A stretch of 64,000 nt of DNA from assembly GCA_027627225.1 (NCBI GenBank), contig CM051025.1, positions 73,959,474 through 74,023,473 of the forward strand. The letters run 5' to 3'. Below are positions 34,966 through 49,191 of the stretch, piece after piece (the first letter of the stretch is position 1; each line of letters begins with the position of its first letter). The notes beneath the pieces are model-generated. The model saw only the letters and a list, made by a program, of their open reading frames with translations. It was not told the DNA's origin and did no database searches. The translations under genes were made by a program, and so were the position numbers. Source of the DNA: Congeria kusceri. Taxonomy: Eukaryota; Mollusca; Bivalvia; Myida; Dreissenidae.

Positions 34966-37706
34966 GTAAGCAAGCACGTGTGTCAATATTTTAATTGCAA
35001 TCTTTACAGAAATTAACACATAAATTATTTCTGTAATTTATTGACTAAAATGACAAAATTCAGAAAGTATACAAAACGTATGTTTGGACTATTTACAAAC
35101 GACTGTTTTGTTATTTTAATTTATCGAAGAGGGTTATTTAATGACTGACGACTATTGTTCGTGTATGCCAACGTTATTGATGAATATAAGTCCCATTTGG
35201 AAAAAAAGACTTGACTACATTATCGTATACACAGGCACATTTAGAAATGAATGATGCATTTATTTGCCAAAACACGCTATACTTGATTCTTATGTAATGT
35301 GTTGTTGTACACGTATATTACCCATTACCGTAATATTAGAAATACTTGAAAGTTCGTGGTATTGACATAGCGATTAAATGAAATATAGAATTGCTTGCCT
35401 AAACAGGACTGTTGGAAATTAAGCATACATTTTATTAGCAGCCGTCTGTACAACAGTATGTTTGTTGTACTGTATGTAACATAATGTGAATTTGAATCTG
35501 CTTTGTAAGTTCTAGAATCACAACATGTTTGTATATTGGAATACTTTGCACCTACATGGGATGGCAAGATGTGTATTTTTAATGGGTAAACCGTAATATA
35601 TTATGATAAAATATGTATAAAAATGCGTTTTGAACAATTATTATATTTTTAAATACGGAGTGCAGCATCATGTACTTTAAATGGGGGATGGGGATTTATT
35701 AATTATTTTAATTTTAATGTTAATTAATTTATTTATTTTGACTCCATTTCAATATTATGACGGATATTACGTTCCCACAGAGTAATATATAACATTCAAT
35801 CAAGTTAAAACCTACAAAATATAGATGTTATAAACGGCATTCGGAATCGGAACGGTATAAAAACTATTTATCAGTTATTCACTAGCTCTGCATTTCTGTG
35901 CTGTTCACAATAGAACAGGAAACGAACAGTTCAAGTCACTAGTCTATTACGCTGCTAATCTAGAACACTTGTGTTTGTTAATTCCTCTGCGAAACTGTAA
36001 AATATTCGATAGGATTGATGTCTTGCTATCTTCATCATTTAGTAATTTTGTTCTGTATGACTTCGTAATAATGTAACGTTTATTATTAATGAATACGTTT
36101 TCCCTTTACTGATTTCTTGATCCTGTCTTTTCCAAGAGGTTCTGATAGACTCCCAGATTTGTATCATGTCAAACTGAATTCCATGACGGAACTGTTGTTT
36201 CGTTTTCTTGTCAGGAATTTTTATTTGTGAAAGAATAGTGACGAACTATCTCTGATAAACAATCTTAGGCGCTTCCATAATGGGACAACCACATCTGATT
36301 GTTGTGTTGTTATCTAGTTGCTAAGAACTGAAGCATTATTTGTTAATAATAGGCCCGGGCGTCTCTGATTCGGCAAATAAACGTTTTTTATTCAGTGACA
36401 CACTCTTTTTAATAGCCAAAGTGTTTAATATACGGACTATCTCGAACATCATGCACAACGTTTTCTGATACTGTTAGGTTTTATCATGATGCTAGATATT
36501 TTGAAAGATATTATAAAATACTGCTGTCCCAAATTCTACGGGAGAATTTCAATAACAATTTTAGAAGACTATTGCTCTAATAGTACAGAAAACAAACCAT
36601 CCTTCTATGAGAGATCATACATTATGTTTTAATTATAATCTTTCAAAACTTACTTTTATGACGAACTATAGCTGGAACTATAAAAACTATATCTTCTAAT
36701 GCGATAGCAGTACTCGACATATACGTGTATATAACTATATACGATTCTGTGAAAGCTATACATCTGACACTCTTGCAAAATACTGATTGTTAATGTCACA
36801 TTCCTTTTAATACTGTGGAAGCTATTTCTTATGCTGGAACAATTCTATAGGGCACTAAACACGCTGTTTCTGAGCCTGAAACGTTTATATCGGATGGCAG
36901 TATATGGTGACCAACTTCACTTACATTAAACTTGGAAATATCGCTGAAGAATTAATTGTATTCACTACTTCAAATTCTGTAGAAACGGAACGTAAATCAT
37001 AAATCTACCACGCTTGTAATTAGGTTTAACATGATGTATAGTTAAATAGGTAGTTGTCTGGATTACACGGTTGTGTTTAAATGTGACAAGTGTAAAACAA
37101 GGTCAATGTAAAGCTGTCCGGTCAATGTTGACATTAAATTTCAGCTACTGTTATTGAATTATTACGATTGAACACTTAATGTAAAATCGTATTGTTAAAT
37201 TACGAATCATTGTGATACCGTTTGGAATACTTATAAAGTTTACTCGATTTCCAGTCTTATAGGCGACAGTGTGTGATTTATTACAGTACTTCAGAGGATA
37301 GACAACAATAATCAGTCCGACGTGTATTAACATGTACTTAGTACAGTCTTACTGGACCTATTCCAACAATTATTTATCTCTTCGTGAAACTGTTGACGAG
37401 TTTTTGTCACCAATATACACAGAGGAATGGTACAAATGAAAACCCCTTATGTTCAATAACTGTTTCACACCAAGAAGACATTTATATCTACGTTACTCTC
37501 GTCACATTTTGTTCATTTTATTTTGAAAGCAATTCGCACTTATTCTTTTTTTCCAGGAAATGTGCATTTGCAGACAAGTGTTTTAAAAGTATACACTGTT
37601 GGAATAAATCTTTGGAATAAACAACATTGGAAAATGGGTGAAAAAAATCGTCAACAAAATCGTAGAATTGCAACATTCTAAACTTAGTGTGCAGAGTGTT
37701 TGTAAA

Positions 37707-37980
37707 ACATCCTATTTATGGCATGTATGTTTATGTAATGTTGAATTTTTCGACATACGTCGTCATTTTAACACTCACTAAACATGGCAACCCTGTCTAT
37801 TATGCAAACATACAAATCTACGCCATACGGACGGGCTCTGACATCTGTAGAAACGTCCTATTTTTGGCATATGTGTTTTTGTAACGTTAATTGATTCGGC
37901 ATATGGCGTCATTTTAACGCCACAACTGAACATGGCAACCCTGTAAATTATGCAAAATTACAAACCTATGCCATCAAAAC
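37707..37980. repeat. Local tandem duplication of about 150 bp in unit B
   Basis: Two successive copies (about 37707-37828 and 37857-37980) share CCTATTTATGGCAT-like starts, CGTCATTTTAACNC, AACATGGCAACCCTGT and a TACGCCAT/TATGCCAT end. Unit A has only one diverged version near 22370-22530, so the doubling is specific to B. Confidence 0.65.
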
Positions 37981-40900
37981 ACATATTTATAAAAAAAAAA
38001 AAACATTGCAGAAACATTATAATACAATAAAGAAACAATATAAAAAGCGATTTAATTTGTATAATACATGGAGATAAAAGAGTGAATATTGTGGTAACCA
38101 ATGTTAGCCGTTTCGGTTTAAATAGTTTCATTAATGTGTGTGAAAGACATGCCCAGTTTCGAAGTATATGCACAAATAATTTGTGAGTATACCGAAAATA
38201 ATATTTTAGTTATAACGAAAGAAATATATCTAAAGGTATATTCGAAAATAATATCCTGTATGCCGATTCGTCCTTCGTAAATGTATTTTGCTAGCAATTA
38301 CGTAATTTTAACCCCGATTTCACATTTTCGTCATTAATGACGCACAAATATCAACGAGATTGCAATTAAGTACTCACATATGTGTTAGAAAGTTCGAATA
38401 TCACCCACGAAGTTACGCTCTGTAGTCAGTCTGGTATTTTAACAAGCGTATCTAGCCAAGATCTACATGACGTGATAGCATTTAGAGCAACGTTTGAAGT
38501 TATTTGATAAATGATGAAGATAGAAACTGTCCTTGAAAATTACGCATCGTGAAGAAAATGTAATACAATAGCATTACGCACCTGCAAAGAAATATAATAA
38601 ACATTTAGGTTTGATACGTATCAAGAAGACGTTCTCCGTCATATTATTTATACGGTAAGCTCTCCTCGATTGTTTTCACAAGAAATTATCTAAAAATTAA
38701 CATATCCTGTTATATCGTTTAATTCACTTAGGGAGAATGAAAATCGGTGCAAATTTCAGTTCGCCAGACACTGTTTGGCGATCACCTAGTTGAAAAAAGA
38801 CAAATCATCTGGCGAACACAGACCTTCCAGAACGTTATATCTGGTATTCAGTAATTGCTGATTTAAATCATACAGAGACTCTTGCAAAACACAAAACTCA
38901 GTGGATAAAATGAAAAATTTTATGCAGATTGGCTTACTTAGATGTCGTACTAAAGTGTCGTAAACAATAATGTATATGTACTTGTATACTTGCATATGTC
39001 AATATTATATGGTTTAAATATTGCATGACTTCACTTTTGCAGTGTGTCTGACAAAGATACTCACTAAACACAAAAAATATAACGGCTTGTATTTTCATCT
39101 ATGAAATTTTCAGTTGGAAACGAATTGCTAAAGAAGAGCATATTATTTCAAATAAACTCGTACATAGTGAAGAAAATCAGGCAATAAATACTGTTAGTAA
39201 AATATGCTCAATGCCTTATACAAAATACATCAATGTAGAGGTGTAAGACGAAATATAATACATTAGTGCAAATATGAGTTAGTTAATATTGACTGCTAAA
39301 TGGTGCAGATGATGGTTGTTTCATTTTAATCACTTGTTTTATAATGTATCAAGTGAGTTGAACAAAAAAGATAAAAATCCGTATTTATGGTCTGTATTTG
39401 CCAGATGATTGTTTTTTTTCTTTAACAAATGCAATAACTGCCGTAACTATGTCGAAATGTATTGTACATAATACGCGAATATTAACATGGCCTTACTAGC
39501 AACTGTAAATGCCATCGAATAATCGCAATGAAAATCGTGTTCGTGTCAGAACACAGTAACTCTTTTACAAAACAATTAATTTGTCCCGAAGAACTATATG
39601 CATCTCCATTTCAAAAAGTATGTGTTGTGTCTGTTATATGTCCCCCACTCTGTCATATAAGTTAACACGTTTTACATTGAATGTATAAACATTCAAAGTC
39701 ACTAAACTTGGCGTTGTCTAATTGTCAGTTTTACATATTCCGCAAAGATGCATTATATCTTGTTAAAGTAGTAAAGTTTTCATAAAAGTTCCAATTATGT
39801 ATAATATTATCTTTTTAAGAGCCTATTAACATATAATATAGGCAAATCAATATGATAACTTGGACCAAGGGGCTTTTGAGCAGTACTGACTTAAAATATG
39901 CTGATACACATTTCAGACGTTCTAATGAAGAAATATTGCCTGAAGAATGTGTGTTTGAGCAGTTATTTACGAGAACGTTCGCCAAACATCCGTAAAATTA
40001 ATTGAGATATAAGTGATAACGGCTCCCTTTCGGTAAACTAATATTCCGTCGGTGCAAATAAATCAATAAAACACTGCTCAATTGTATATTGTTTTTATAA
40101 TTGCGTTCAACAACTGTAGATACATTTCTCGGTTGCTTTTACTTGGATATTTCTTGAAATTCATACGAATCAACAACAGCAATCAAACGTTATGTTCGTG
40201 CTGATCGGTAATGGTAATTTGAGAAAAACTGAACTGCATAAACTGATGTCAAAGACGGTAATACATACATACGCTGTCATTACTATGAAACTAACATCGA
40301 AGTTAACAACGGTATTTCTAGTTTACAAGGAGTATCAATGATTTCAAGCAGAAGGTGTGACTGCTTGTTGAGTAAGATTGTTTCAGCTGTTGTGTTTTTG
40401 TAACGGAATGAAACTGTTCTACTTAATATGATATTCAGTTTGGAAATGCCATAAATGTATACACGGTTTTATTTACATGTATATAAGTTCAAGCAGTCAA
40501 TTTAATGTAAAAATGTTGGCAGTAATACGAAGATCGATTTATTTATTCAATGTATGTATTTATTAAATAAATAAATTAAACATTATCGTACATACAAACG
40601 ACAAATTAACTTAGTACGCATATACTATTAAAATAGTCTTATTAATTTGAGCGTAATGGAAATTTGATTTGCATAATGAATGTACCCCTATAACTTTCTT
40701 TGCGTTTCGTATTTTAATGCCAATAATGCAAATATAAACAGCAAGGTTGAACTAGTGGACTGTATAAATATTTCACACAGACATTGACACGTCCGAGGTC
40801 GAACAGTGTTGTGTAACCTTTCACATTCGTTCTTGGAACGGTTTTATTAAACTCTTCTTTGATATTAGCATCTGCTAATTCATGGGTATATACAATGTAT

Positions 40901-40987
40901 ATACGTTTATAAATTACTATGAAATCACAAGACAATGACATATACGTATACAGACAAACATGTGTTGTGAGTAAATGCAGGACTCAT

Positions 40988-41200
40988 ATCCACAAAGCTC
41001 CTTAACTTGAGTGAAAATTAAAAAAAAATCACGATTGTGAAAACCAATGCATTATATCTGAAATCTGGTCTGATAAGAAGCACCCGTTGAATCTTTACCT
41101 TGATAAAACCATTGAACACAACATAAAATTTATATGAACCAGCAACTGACTTAAGGAATTTTATTGAGTTTACGAGATTTCACAAAGGAGCTTTGTGGAT
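40988..41200. mobile_element. Short MITE with inverted ends
   Basis: TCCACAAAGCTCCTTA at 40989-41004 is mirrored by AAGGAGCTTTGTGGAT at 41185-41200. About 210 bp, AT-rich inside, no coding sequence. It lies just right of the end of unit B. Confidence 0.65.
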
Positions 41201-44200
41201 CTGGGCCCTGAACTTTTATTATATTTGAAATCGAAATACGATTAAATCCATGCCAATTTATTTCATATTGGTGTAATTAGTAACATAGTACGTCTCTTTT
41301 TGTGATTTTCGATATTTCATTTGTCGACATGAAACTATACTGTAACTCGGAGCGTAAAAACGCCCCGATAGACATGCTGGTAAACTAAATTACAGTCGCC
41401 GTACAAACGGTCGCCGGTCAGTTCTCTATAGCCTTTCAGCTTCATGGTGGGCGAAAATAATTACTTCTCTGCATATTAAAAGCAACTGTTCTTTGCTACT
41501 TCCATTGCCCGCATTTGGTGCCTTATTACTGGCCAAGAAGGAAATGAGTAATTGCACAAGTAATTAAAAGCGTGATTAACTGATTTTTGCATGTTAATTG
41601 CCTAGTAGGCACAAGACGAGTATATTATATTCGTGATTGTCTACCATACGCAGTGAAATTAATTTAATTTTAACGACAAGGTCGAACCGAATTAACTCAG
41701 GCGTTTAAGTTGGCACATTAGTTTTAATTGTCAAGTAAGTGCTTAACGCTAGTAAACTGGATAATAAATTAGGCATGAAACATGCAATCGTTGACGGAAA
41801 TGTACTGTTCAGAATTTAATTTATGCATTATAAAAGTGTTGAATTTGACTGGATTTCGTTGATAACCCCATGCCACGCTACGAATATAAAGTAAGTTAGA
41901 TTAAATTTTACGCTCTGAAATTTATTAAAGACACTAATTGTTATTTACCAATATCTACATGATTTTATGAAAATCAGGGGTGAAGAACACTTAACATAAA
42001 TATAAGTTAAAATCTTTAAGCCGTATTTCAATAATTCATCACTTCTGTGTATTTTTTCAGGCTTATAAAAATATACATATATATTTACCACTCAGGAATG
42101 CAGTAATCTTAAATGAATAGCATTTATATCTTCTTTCGCGTTTCTTCTTGTCTTCAGCTTCTCACTTTTTCCTATAATTTGACTTTCCTTGAAGTGTATA
42201 CCAGCGTCGTTTGCAGTTAATTGGAATGATAAATCACTGCACGGAAATGCACGATGTTTCAGTCAAGCTTTATGCTTGTAACATAAAGAGACGTTGTGCA
42301 GCGGGATATAAATATACCTATGATGAAACACGATCGTAGTAAATAAATAGTTATATCATGGAAGATCATGCAAACATATGTCTTGTTTTGAGAAAAGACA
42401 AACGTCCACCAAACTGAAATGTAAATAAATGTGAGACGAAATTACATGGTATATATTTTAATATGGCTATAAGGTTGTTCTAGAAAATAGATACATTATA
42501 CCGGTATTTGACATCAGATAATTCTGTGTCGACCAAGAGTTTCCAAAATCCGGTACCGCATAATTATAGGTCGTTATCCCTCAGATGCCTTGCGTTAAGG
42601 AAGCAAGAACAAACAAAAATACACTTAGGAATAATACAGACGGTCGTAACAGTCAACATTACAGAAACAAGATCGAGGATTTATTTGTGAAATTTTCATC
42701 CATATGACTTCTTTTGGAATTATTATTGTTTCACTAGATCGCAGACATTATACAAATGTATTAATGATTTTGAAAAAAAAAGAATTTACAGTAATGCTAG
42801 TTCATGATGTTATTAATAATTCGAAAGAAGAAAGAAGAAAAAAGGTTCCTAATTTATTTATATTCATTTAACCTTCATCTGTACGTGTTGTCAAAGTCAT
42901 TTCTGTTTTACTCCAAATATTTAATCTGCGCTAAGAACTTTTTTTTTTCTGTTCATTATTTTCGTGGCGATGTTTTGCTACGAGCAGATGTTATTGATAG
43001 CACGTATCGCATCGTTACAACACGTGTCTTGGCTATCGCACGAAATTACAAAATACGTAGAAGCCGACTAATTGCAATGATAGGAACCAACGGTATGTGG
43101 AATTGCATGTCCAAGAATATTCTGGAAGTGTCAAAACATATATACTGCATTATCTGCTATTAATGAGCAAAATGTTTGCTTCAATTAGATCTCCTTAACG
43201 TTATATCGATTATTGTATGTTTATAATTATGTACTTTGTTGCTGCATCTTGCATATTGTACGTATATGTATGACTTTTTGCCATTTTTCTTACAGTATAT
43301 GAGCGTGTTAAAAATAATGCATGTACAAGTATCTGTTTAGATGGACCAAAATGTGTTTTTGCTTAGAAATGGCTGTTTTATTTAAGAAGTTGTGAATATA
43401 TTTAAGAAATATTCAAAGGGGTATATCTACGGCTTTTCCCATAAATATAAATAAATAAATATATATATATATATATCTTATTTTCCCGCGCCCGCGAAAG
43501 TGTCATCAAAGACCACGGTTAAGATATCAAAATTATATGCTTTTGTTAATTGCTTATAGAAACAATGCTATTGTATTTAACAATGCGTCTACTGGTATAT
43601 TGATTCACTGTACACGCATTTTATGTTTGCAAATGTTAGTGTCGACCTACTGCATCGAGACGCTCCTGAACGGCTTGTACTTTTTGAGGTATTTGGTTCA
43701 ATTCGGTGCATACAATTCCTTTCTCAACAAGTTAACAAGTCCATGTTACTGATCTGTCAATATAAATAATGTTTTATTTATTTATTAAAAAGAACCTTCA
43801 GATTTGACGTTGTAAGACTGCTATTTACAATCTGATAGCACGTTCCTATAGCTATGATAATATTTCCGTTCGAACGCTCTGCTTCAGTTACCAGTTCTGG
43901 TAGCATACCACGAACAGCATCTGTTACCGGCTATCAAGCGTGGATAAATCATGGCAAATAGAAGACACGACTCCTCGTATGTAACTAATTACAGGTTGAG
44001 AAGTTCAATTAAAAGGAACTTTACCTGGGTTTATCAATTAATATTTTGGTTATCTGGCAATTGATTTATGGAAGTGTCTTGAATTAGGTGGAAACAAGAG
44101 CCATCTTGTGTATATACAATACAAAAAACACATTAATAAAACGTCATTATAAACATGCAAAAGGTACTATTTGAAGATCAGTAAGATGAAGAGGACGCGC

Positions 44201-47200
44201 AAGGTAAAAAAAAATATTCGAACAAGTAAATAGTGTAGTACCATCAAAAGCATATAAACTTTTTTCTGCATGCGTACATATTATACTGGAAATTAACATT
44301 TATTTTTAATTACTGATGAAATCGAGCACTAATAAAATGTAGTCGAAAAAGTTTTAGAAAAATGAAGAATTCAACCGTAATTTTCTTTTGCACAGTAATA
44401 CGTTAAACTATGGCCAGTTAAAGACGCACGCGAAATTGGTATTTCCGCGATCTTTCCCTGCGTTAATAATGTTGTTCTAGTAAGTCTATTTTAAACAAAA
44501 GGCTTTTCTAAAACATGTTGTTTCATGGCAAACAAATAAACGCTAAGCTATTATCTAACACGTATAAAGACAAAATTGCCTGTGTAACGTACTTGTATGT
44601 AGTTAGTTATTTTGATTTGGGAGATTTCTGAGATCGTTCGAAGGCCAGAATAATGGAATACTGTTCACAAGACCGCAAGTGTTTATTTGTGTACGAGACC
44701 AGGTTGTCGATGTTTGCCATTGTTCTTGACGATGGGCAGCTTAAAAATAGACGAACATATGTGTTAAAAAGATTGATGAACTATTGAATAAACATGCTCA
44801 ACTTTGAAATCTTGAATCAGCTATTCGGTCCAAAAGCACTGGGGAGAATCTTGAAAACAAGGTTGTATATCATCAATATAGTTTTAAAAACCTTCTCGTT
44901 TAAAGATATTTTCATGCTTTGTGCGGATGGCCGAAACCATCTTAACCATTAAACATGTTATATTATGTTGTTCATAAAGCTAGGTAATGTGGCTATTTCC
45001 TGACTATGAGCAGACCGCCTAATTAATTAGTATAATTAGTCGGTTAATTAAGCGCGCAAAATACCATCTTCCAATCTATAGCTCTAAACGCATGCAAATG
45101 CATATGCTGAATGTCCCGGCTCATGGGTTATTTCAGTATCTACATAAGACAACTTAGATATACGCTGAAATAGAAATACTTAATATTTAATTAGGATTTT
45201 GGCTTGGAAATAACAGTTTACCTTGATCTGTTTATTTACTTTCTTCATCGAGATGGAATGTTCAGGATTCTCGAAATGCATGGATGTCCTCTATTTAAAT
45301 CAGTTTGCACCATGCAAATATGATAAGAAATTCCATGCAAATTTATTTCGTAAGATTCTGCGATACACAAGTCCGGTCAACTGCATGCGTCTGGTCAATT
45401 TGGCATACTGTTATAATTACGGTGTGGCTATTCGAATGAAGTGCCAATAATGATCGGCATTAGAAGACGTCAAAACAATTTATCACCCACAAACACCAGA
45501 CACATTATCATTGATGCGCAATTTTATGTTCATTTATCCTATTTGTCACCCAAGTGTCGGGCGAGAAACTGTAAATGTCGTGCTCAATGATGCAACGAAC
45601 ATTCGACAATCATATATTTATATGTTGCAGTCACATGACAAATGCTATACATTTCACGTTTTTCGATTGGGGAACAAAAAGCGTAAGAAAAGTCGTTTAT
45701 TTTGTTGTTATCTAGCTTTTAAGGTAGTACAAACGATATCCAAGGCAAACTTAATACATCGAGTTACGTAACTAATGACAAATGTACCTTAAGATTCTCC
45801 GCTTGTCCATGTTGATGGGAATAATTTATACAACGTGATTATTGGTCATTGCCAAACACAGGAGAGTCTGCCAATTATATGAAGCAACGCAAATTCAAAT
45901 AAATGAAAAGCAATCTGGAAATAAATTCACATCTGCTTGTCAGGATCAACACACACTGTGTGTAACATTTAGAAGTTGTTGTTTTTTGCAAATGTGATGT
46001 CTTTTAATGCAGTTCATCACATGTTCTTTATAAACAACTCATTTCATAGTGTTAAAAATATGCGTTTGACGTTTCATCTTACCTCGCACAGAATACTCCC
46101 AGTTCATTGGTTTAGCCGGGTGTGTGCTGACCATGTATTGTTCCATACTATGTCAGTAGCAGTTCATATCCATTCAGTAAAATCATTCTTTCTAAATAAA
46201 CATGGCTGAGATGGCATTTCAAAACCAAATAAACCTAAAAGTCCTGAACCTTGATGACATTTTTGGCAAATTCAATTCCACCTGCACAACATTTGCCAAA
46301 AACCAGCAAAAGATACAACCAAAGTTTTATGGCAATGTAACAATCATACACAATCTTACCATCAACAAAAACATGTAGATTTATGCCATAAAATTGCAAC
46401 GAAACTTCAAAATTGAAAAAAGTGTTCACATTAAACAAGTTTAACTTTACAGATTAACTGTGTCATAAAGTGTGACTTTTTGATTTGATATTTTTTTTTA
46501 TTGTTCTTGTTGTTGATGCTTGAAAAATGATGTTATTAAAAACTAGAAAATTCATGTTCAAGTGTAATAAGCTTTTTTTTAGTAAAAGAGTAAAATGTTT
46601 GTATATTGATTAATGGTACTCGGTTTGATAAATTCATGGCTTCGTACTGACCCGGTACGGTGTGATACTTGTAGAGGGTCAGCAATTTAATATTGGGCTC
46701 GAGCTACGCTTTCGCCCAAAACGGGGTCAGTAAGATGCCATGTAACTAATAATATGTGTAGTGTAATATCAAAGCGATAGTTGGAATTGAGTTTTTGCTT
46801 GCATTTATTCATTAGTACTATTACGCCCAGCATTTGAAACAGATGCCTTAGCAACCGCGCTCAGTCATATATTATGTTTGCAGAATGGTTATGTTATCGA
46901 TGTATTAACCATACACCCCTATAGCTCTTATTAATAATAAAATCATCATAAAATAAAATAGGGACACTAGTTTTATAATACCTTACACAGCCAATACTTC
47001 TTTCATTCATAATGTTCGTAGTATCAAAGGAAATGAGCTGCTCATAGTGAAATTGTACTGGACAGAATTCTCGGCTAGAGCTTTTTGTGATTGGCAAAGG
47101 ACACGAGTCGACCTACAGTAAGAACTGACCTCAAACGATTGGGGATGGGAGAGAAGGTAGCAGTGCTTGCGATGTCCAATATCTTATTCGTATAACATAT

Positions 47201-47631
47201 TTCAGCGTAAAACTGTGTTAGGAATTTATTTTAATAACATATTACATTCACAAGAGGACATTCAATGTTTATACTGTAGACGCCAGTGTGACGATAGAAT
47301 AAATCGCTTGAGGGACGTAATATTGGAATGACCTGTATTTCAACTGGACGCATGGTAGACATGAAAGTAGAACAATATTTTGAAAATAAATCAAAGATTA
47401 TTTTAACAGTTATGTGTGTGGATTAGAAAGGTGATTAAGAGCTATATAAACTGTATTTGAAAAAACAAGTTTGATGTGATGTTGCAAACAGTGTAAAAAA
47501 ATAATAAAGAATAATATTGTAACTCGAAAAGCTAGGGAGACATTTGTATCTTCTTTTAGTTTAGCTTAAAGTTTGATTAAATGCATACTTGTTATAATTT
47601 TTAACTGAACACGTGAACAATTAACTTTAAA
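41201..47631. other. Non-coding stretch between unit B and exon C
   Basis: Only short AT-rich open frames occur here (for example 42804-43163 and 45511-45771), with no motif or splice context. A run of AT dinucleotides is at 43459-43476. If exon B is used, this is intron. I could not find a promoter for exon C. The 400 bp upstream of exon C show no clear similarity to the conserved flanks of exons A and B. Confidence 0.6.
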
Positions 47632-48049
47632 ATGACGCATTCAGAAGGATATTTGTCTTCCTTTACATGGGAAAATACGACGCCAGGGATTGCCATACCA
47701 GAGGGATATGCTCGTAACGCTGTCGGAGTTCTGACGAATTCCACACCATACTACACTTCGTCGGCAGTGTATAAAGGCTTCCGTTCACCGCCACTGAAAT
47801 TAAGTGAAATTCTGACACTTCCTATGTATGCATTAATTTTCGTTACCTCGGTCGTGGGCAACCTTCTGGTTATAATAACACTTGTGCAGAACCGGCGAAT
47901 GTGGACGGTTACAAATGTGTTCCTACTAAATCTGTCAGTCAGCGATCTGCTTCTGGCAGTCCTGTGTATGCCGTTCACGATCATACCTATTATGCTTAAG
48001 AACTTTGTTTTCGGCGAATTTATGTGTCTGACTATCAGGTATCTTCAAG
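47632..48049 (+). CDS. CCKR: Receptor first coding exon C (N-terminus, TM1, TM2), intact
   Basis: 139 codons plus one base, ending at a GTAAGT donor (48050). The ATG at 47632 is the first in frame. The N-terminus (about 62 residues) is unrelated in sequence to that of A and B but has glycosylation sites (NTT, NST). From LSEILTLPMYALIF on, it aligns closely with exon B: TM1 (VVGNLLVIITLVQN), loop RRMWTVTNVFLLN, TM2 (LSVSDLLLAVLCMPF), then NFVFGEFMCLTIRYLQG. It is nearest to the shared exons and outside the duplicated units. It is therefore probably the original first exon, with A/B from an older exon duplicate that was copied again. Joined to exons 2 and 3 it gives 447 residues. I rate this the most likely functional isoform. 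Confidence 0.85.
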
Positions 48050-49191
48050 GTAAGTAAATGTTGATCAAAGACATCGTTATATATACAGTGTAGTAAGCTA
48101 GACCTGCGTTTTCAACAATATAATACTCAACTCGCGATGCTATTCGTTTTTATATTGGTTAAAAAATATATCAAATTCAACTAGCTAAAATGTATTTCTT
48201 GGTCTTATTGAGCCAATATACATTTATTAATAAGTTTAGTTTGCATATCAATTTACAGAAAATGGTTAATGGGTGAATTCAGTTTTCATTTCATAAAATG
48301 CAATAATAGCAGATTTTGGTAAAATGAACAACATCATTAAATGAAATATTTCATATTTAATAAGTGCTTTTAGAAATACATGCACAGTTTAACGCTGTTT
48401 TATTTTGGATTTCTTAAAGATAAACATCATCATTTGAATCTTCATTTCCTCTAATTTGATATGGTGAAGTTTATTTTCCAGTTCGAAATATTTGGTTTAT
48501 AAAGCTTACAAGTTTTTACTCAAAGCATATCCTGTAATAGCTTCAATAGTAGCTTGGTACAAGTGCTCTAGTTTTCTTTCCGGTAACACAATTATTCCAT
48601 TGGACACGCTGCGATTTGAGTGGTCAAAAATAAACCATCCACGAAACATTTACCACCTTATCATCGCCAGATATCTTTTCTGATCACAAAGCTACATTTT
48701 TGACTAATTGGTAAGGGTGAACACTGACAAGAGAATCGCATTGTCCATTAACAAGCCAAGAAGTTCAACAAATCTCAATAGTCCTAAACGTTCCCAGATA
48801 GGTCAAAGGCATCAACATGCCATGATAATAGCCGGACTCTTTTATTGTATTTTTGTGTTTGAAAACGTAAAACATTGCTCTAGCAATAAATGGCATTGCT
48901 ACGGGCATTAGCCGTGTTTGCTACGAAAACAAAACAACAATGTCAGAGAACGTTAATATTAACGAAGCATATAATGGTTCTTATAATGGTCCTTATGAAC
49001 GGTTACACACTGCGGTATTTAAAACGAATGTTATAACTTTCTTTACATGAAGGCCTAACCAATATAGCCAGTCGTATTAAACAGCTTAAATGATTGATTA
49101 ATTATTTAGCTACATATACATGTTTCTACTTCTATTTACTTTTGACTTTAAAACGTAATACGTCACTGAACGATTATTATTTAAGACTTGA

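Larger units (their letters stand above)
29575..40725. repeat. Segmental duplication unit B (carries receptor exon B)
   Basis: Second copy of the segment described as unit A, same orientation. Similarity is highest around the receptor exon, at about 38400-38600 (CAAGATCTACATGACG then TTTGAAGTTATTTGATAAAT, both shared with 23450-23490) and at 39870-40100. Unit B lacks the large insertions of A but has its own: a TIR element at 30820-31602 and a SINE at 32659-32842. It also has a local tandem duplication at 37707-37980. Divergence is much greater than between alleles. The parts not listed separately hold only this duplicated non-coding sequence. An open frame at 33076-33525 (minus, 149 codons) is not kept in unit A. 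Confidence 0.85.

Noticed and set aside
1..40725. Units A and B as two haplotypes wrongly placed in tandem
   Set aside because: They differ far more than alleles usually do, carry several independent old insertions, and the N-terminal codons have diverged. Not fully excluded without read depth.
42804..43163. 119-codon plus-strand open frame
   Set aside because: Low-complexity AT-rich start, no motif, no promoter or splice context.
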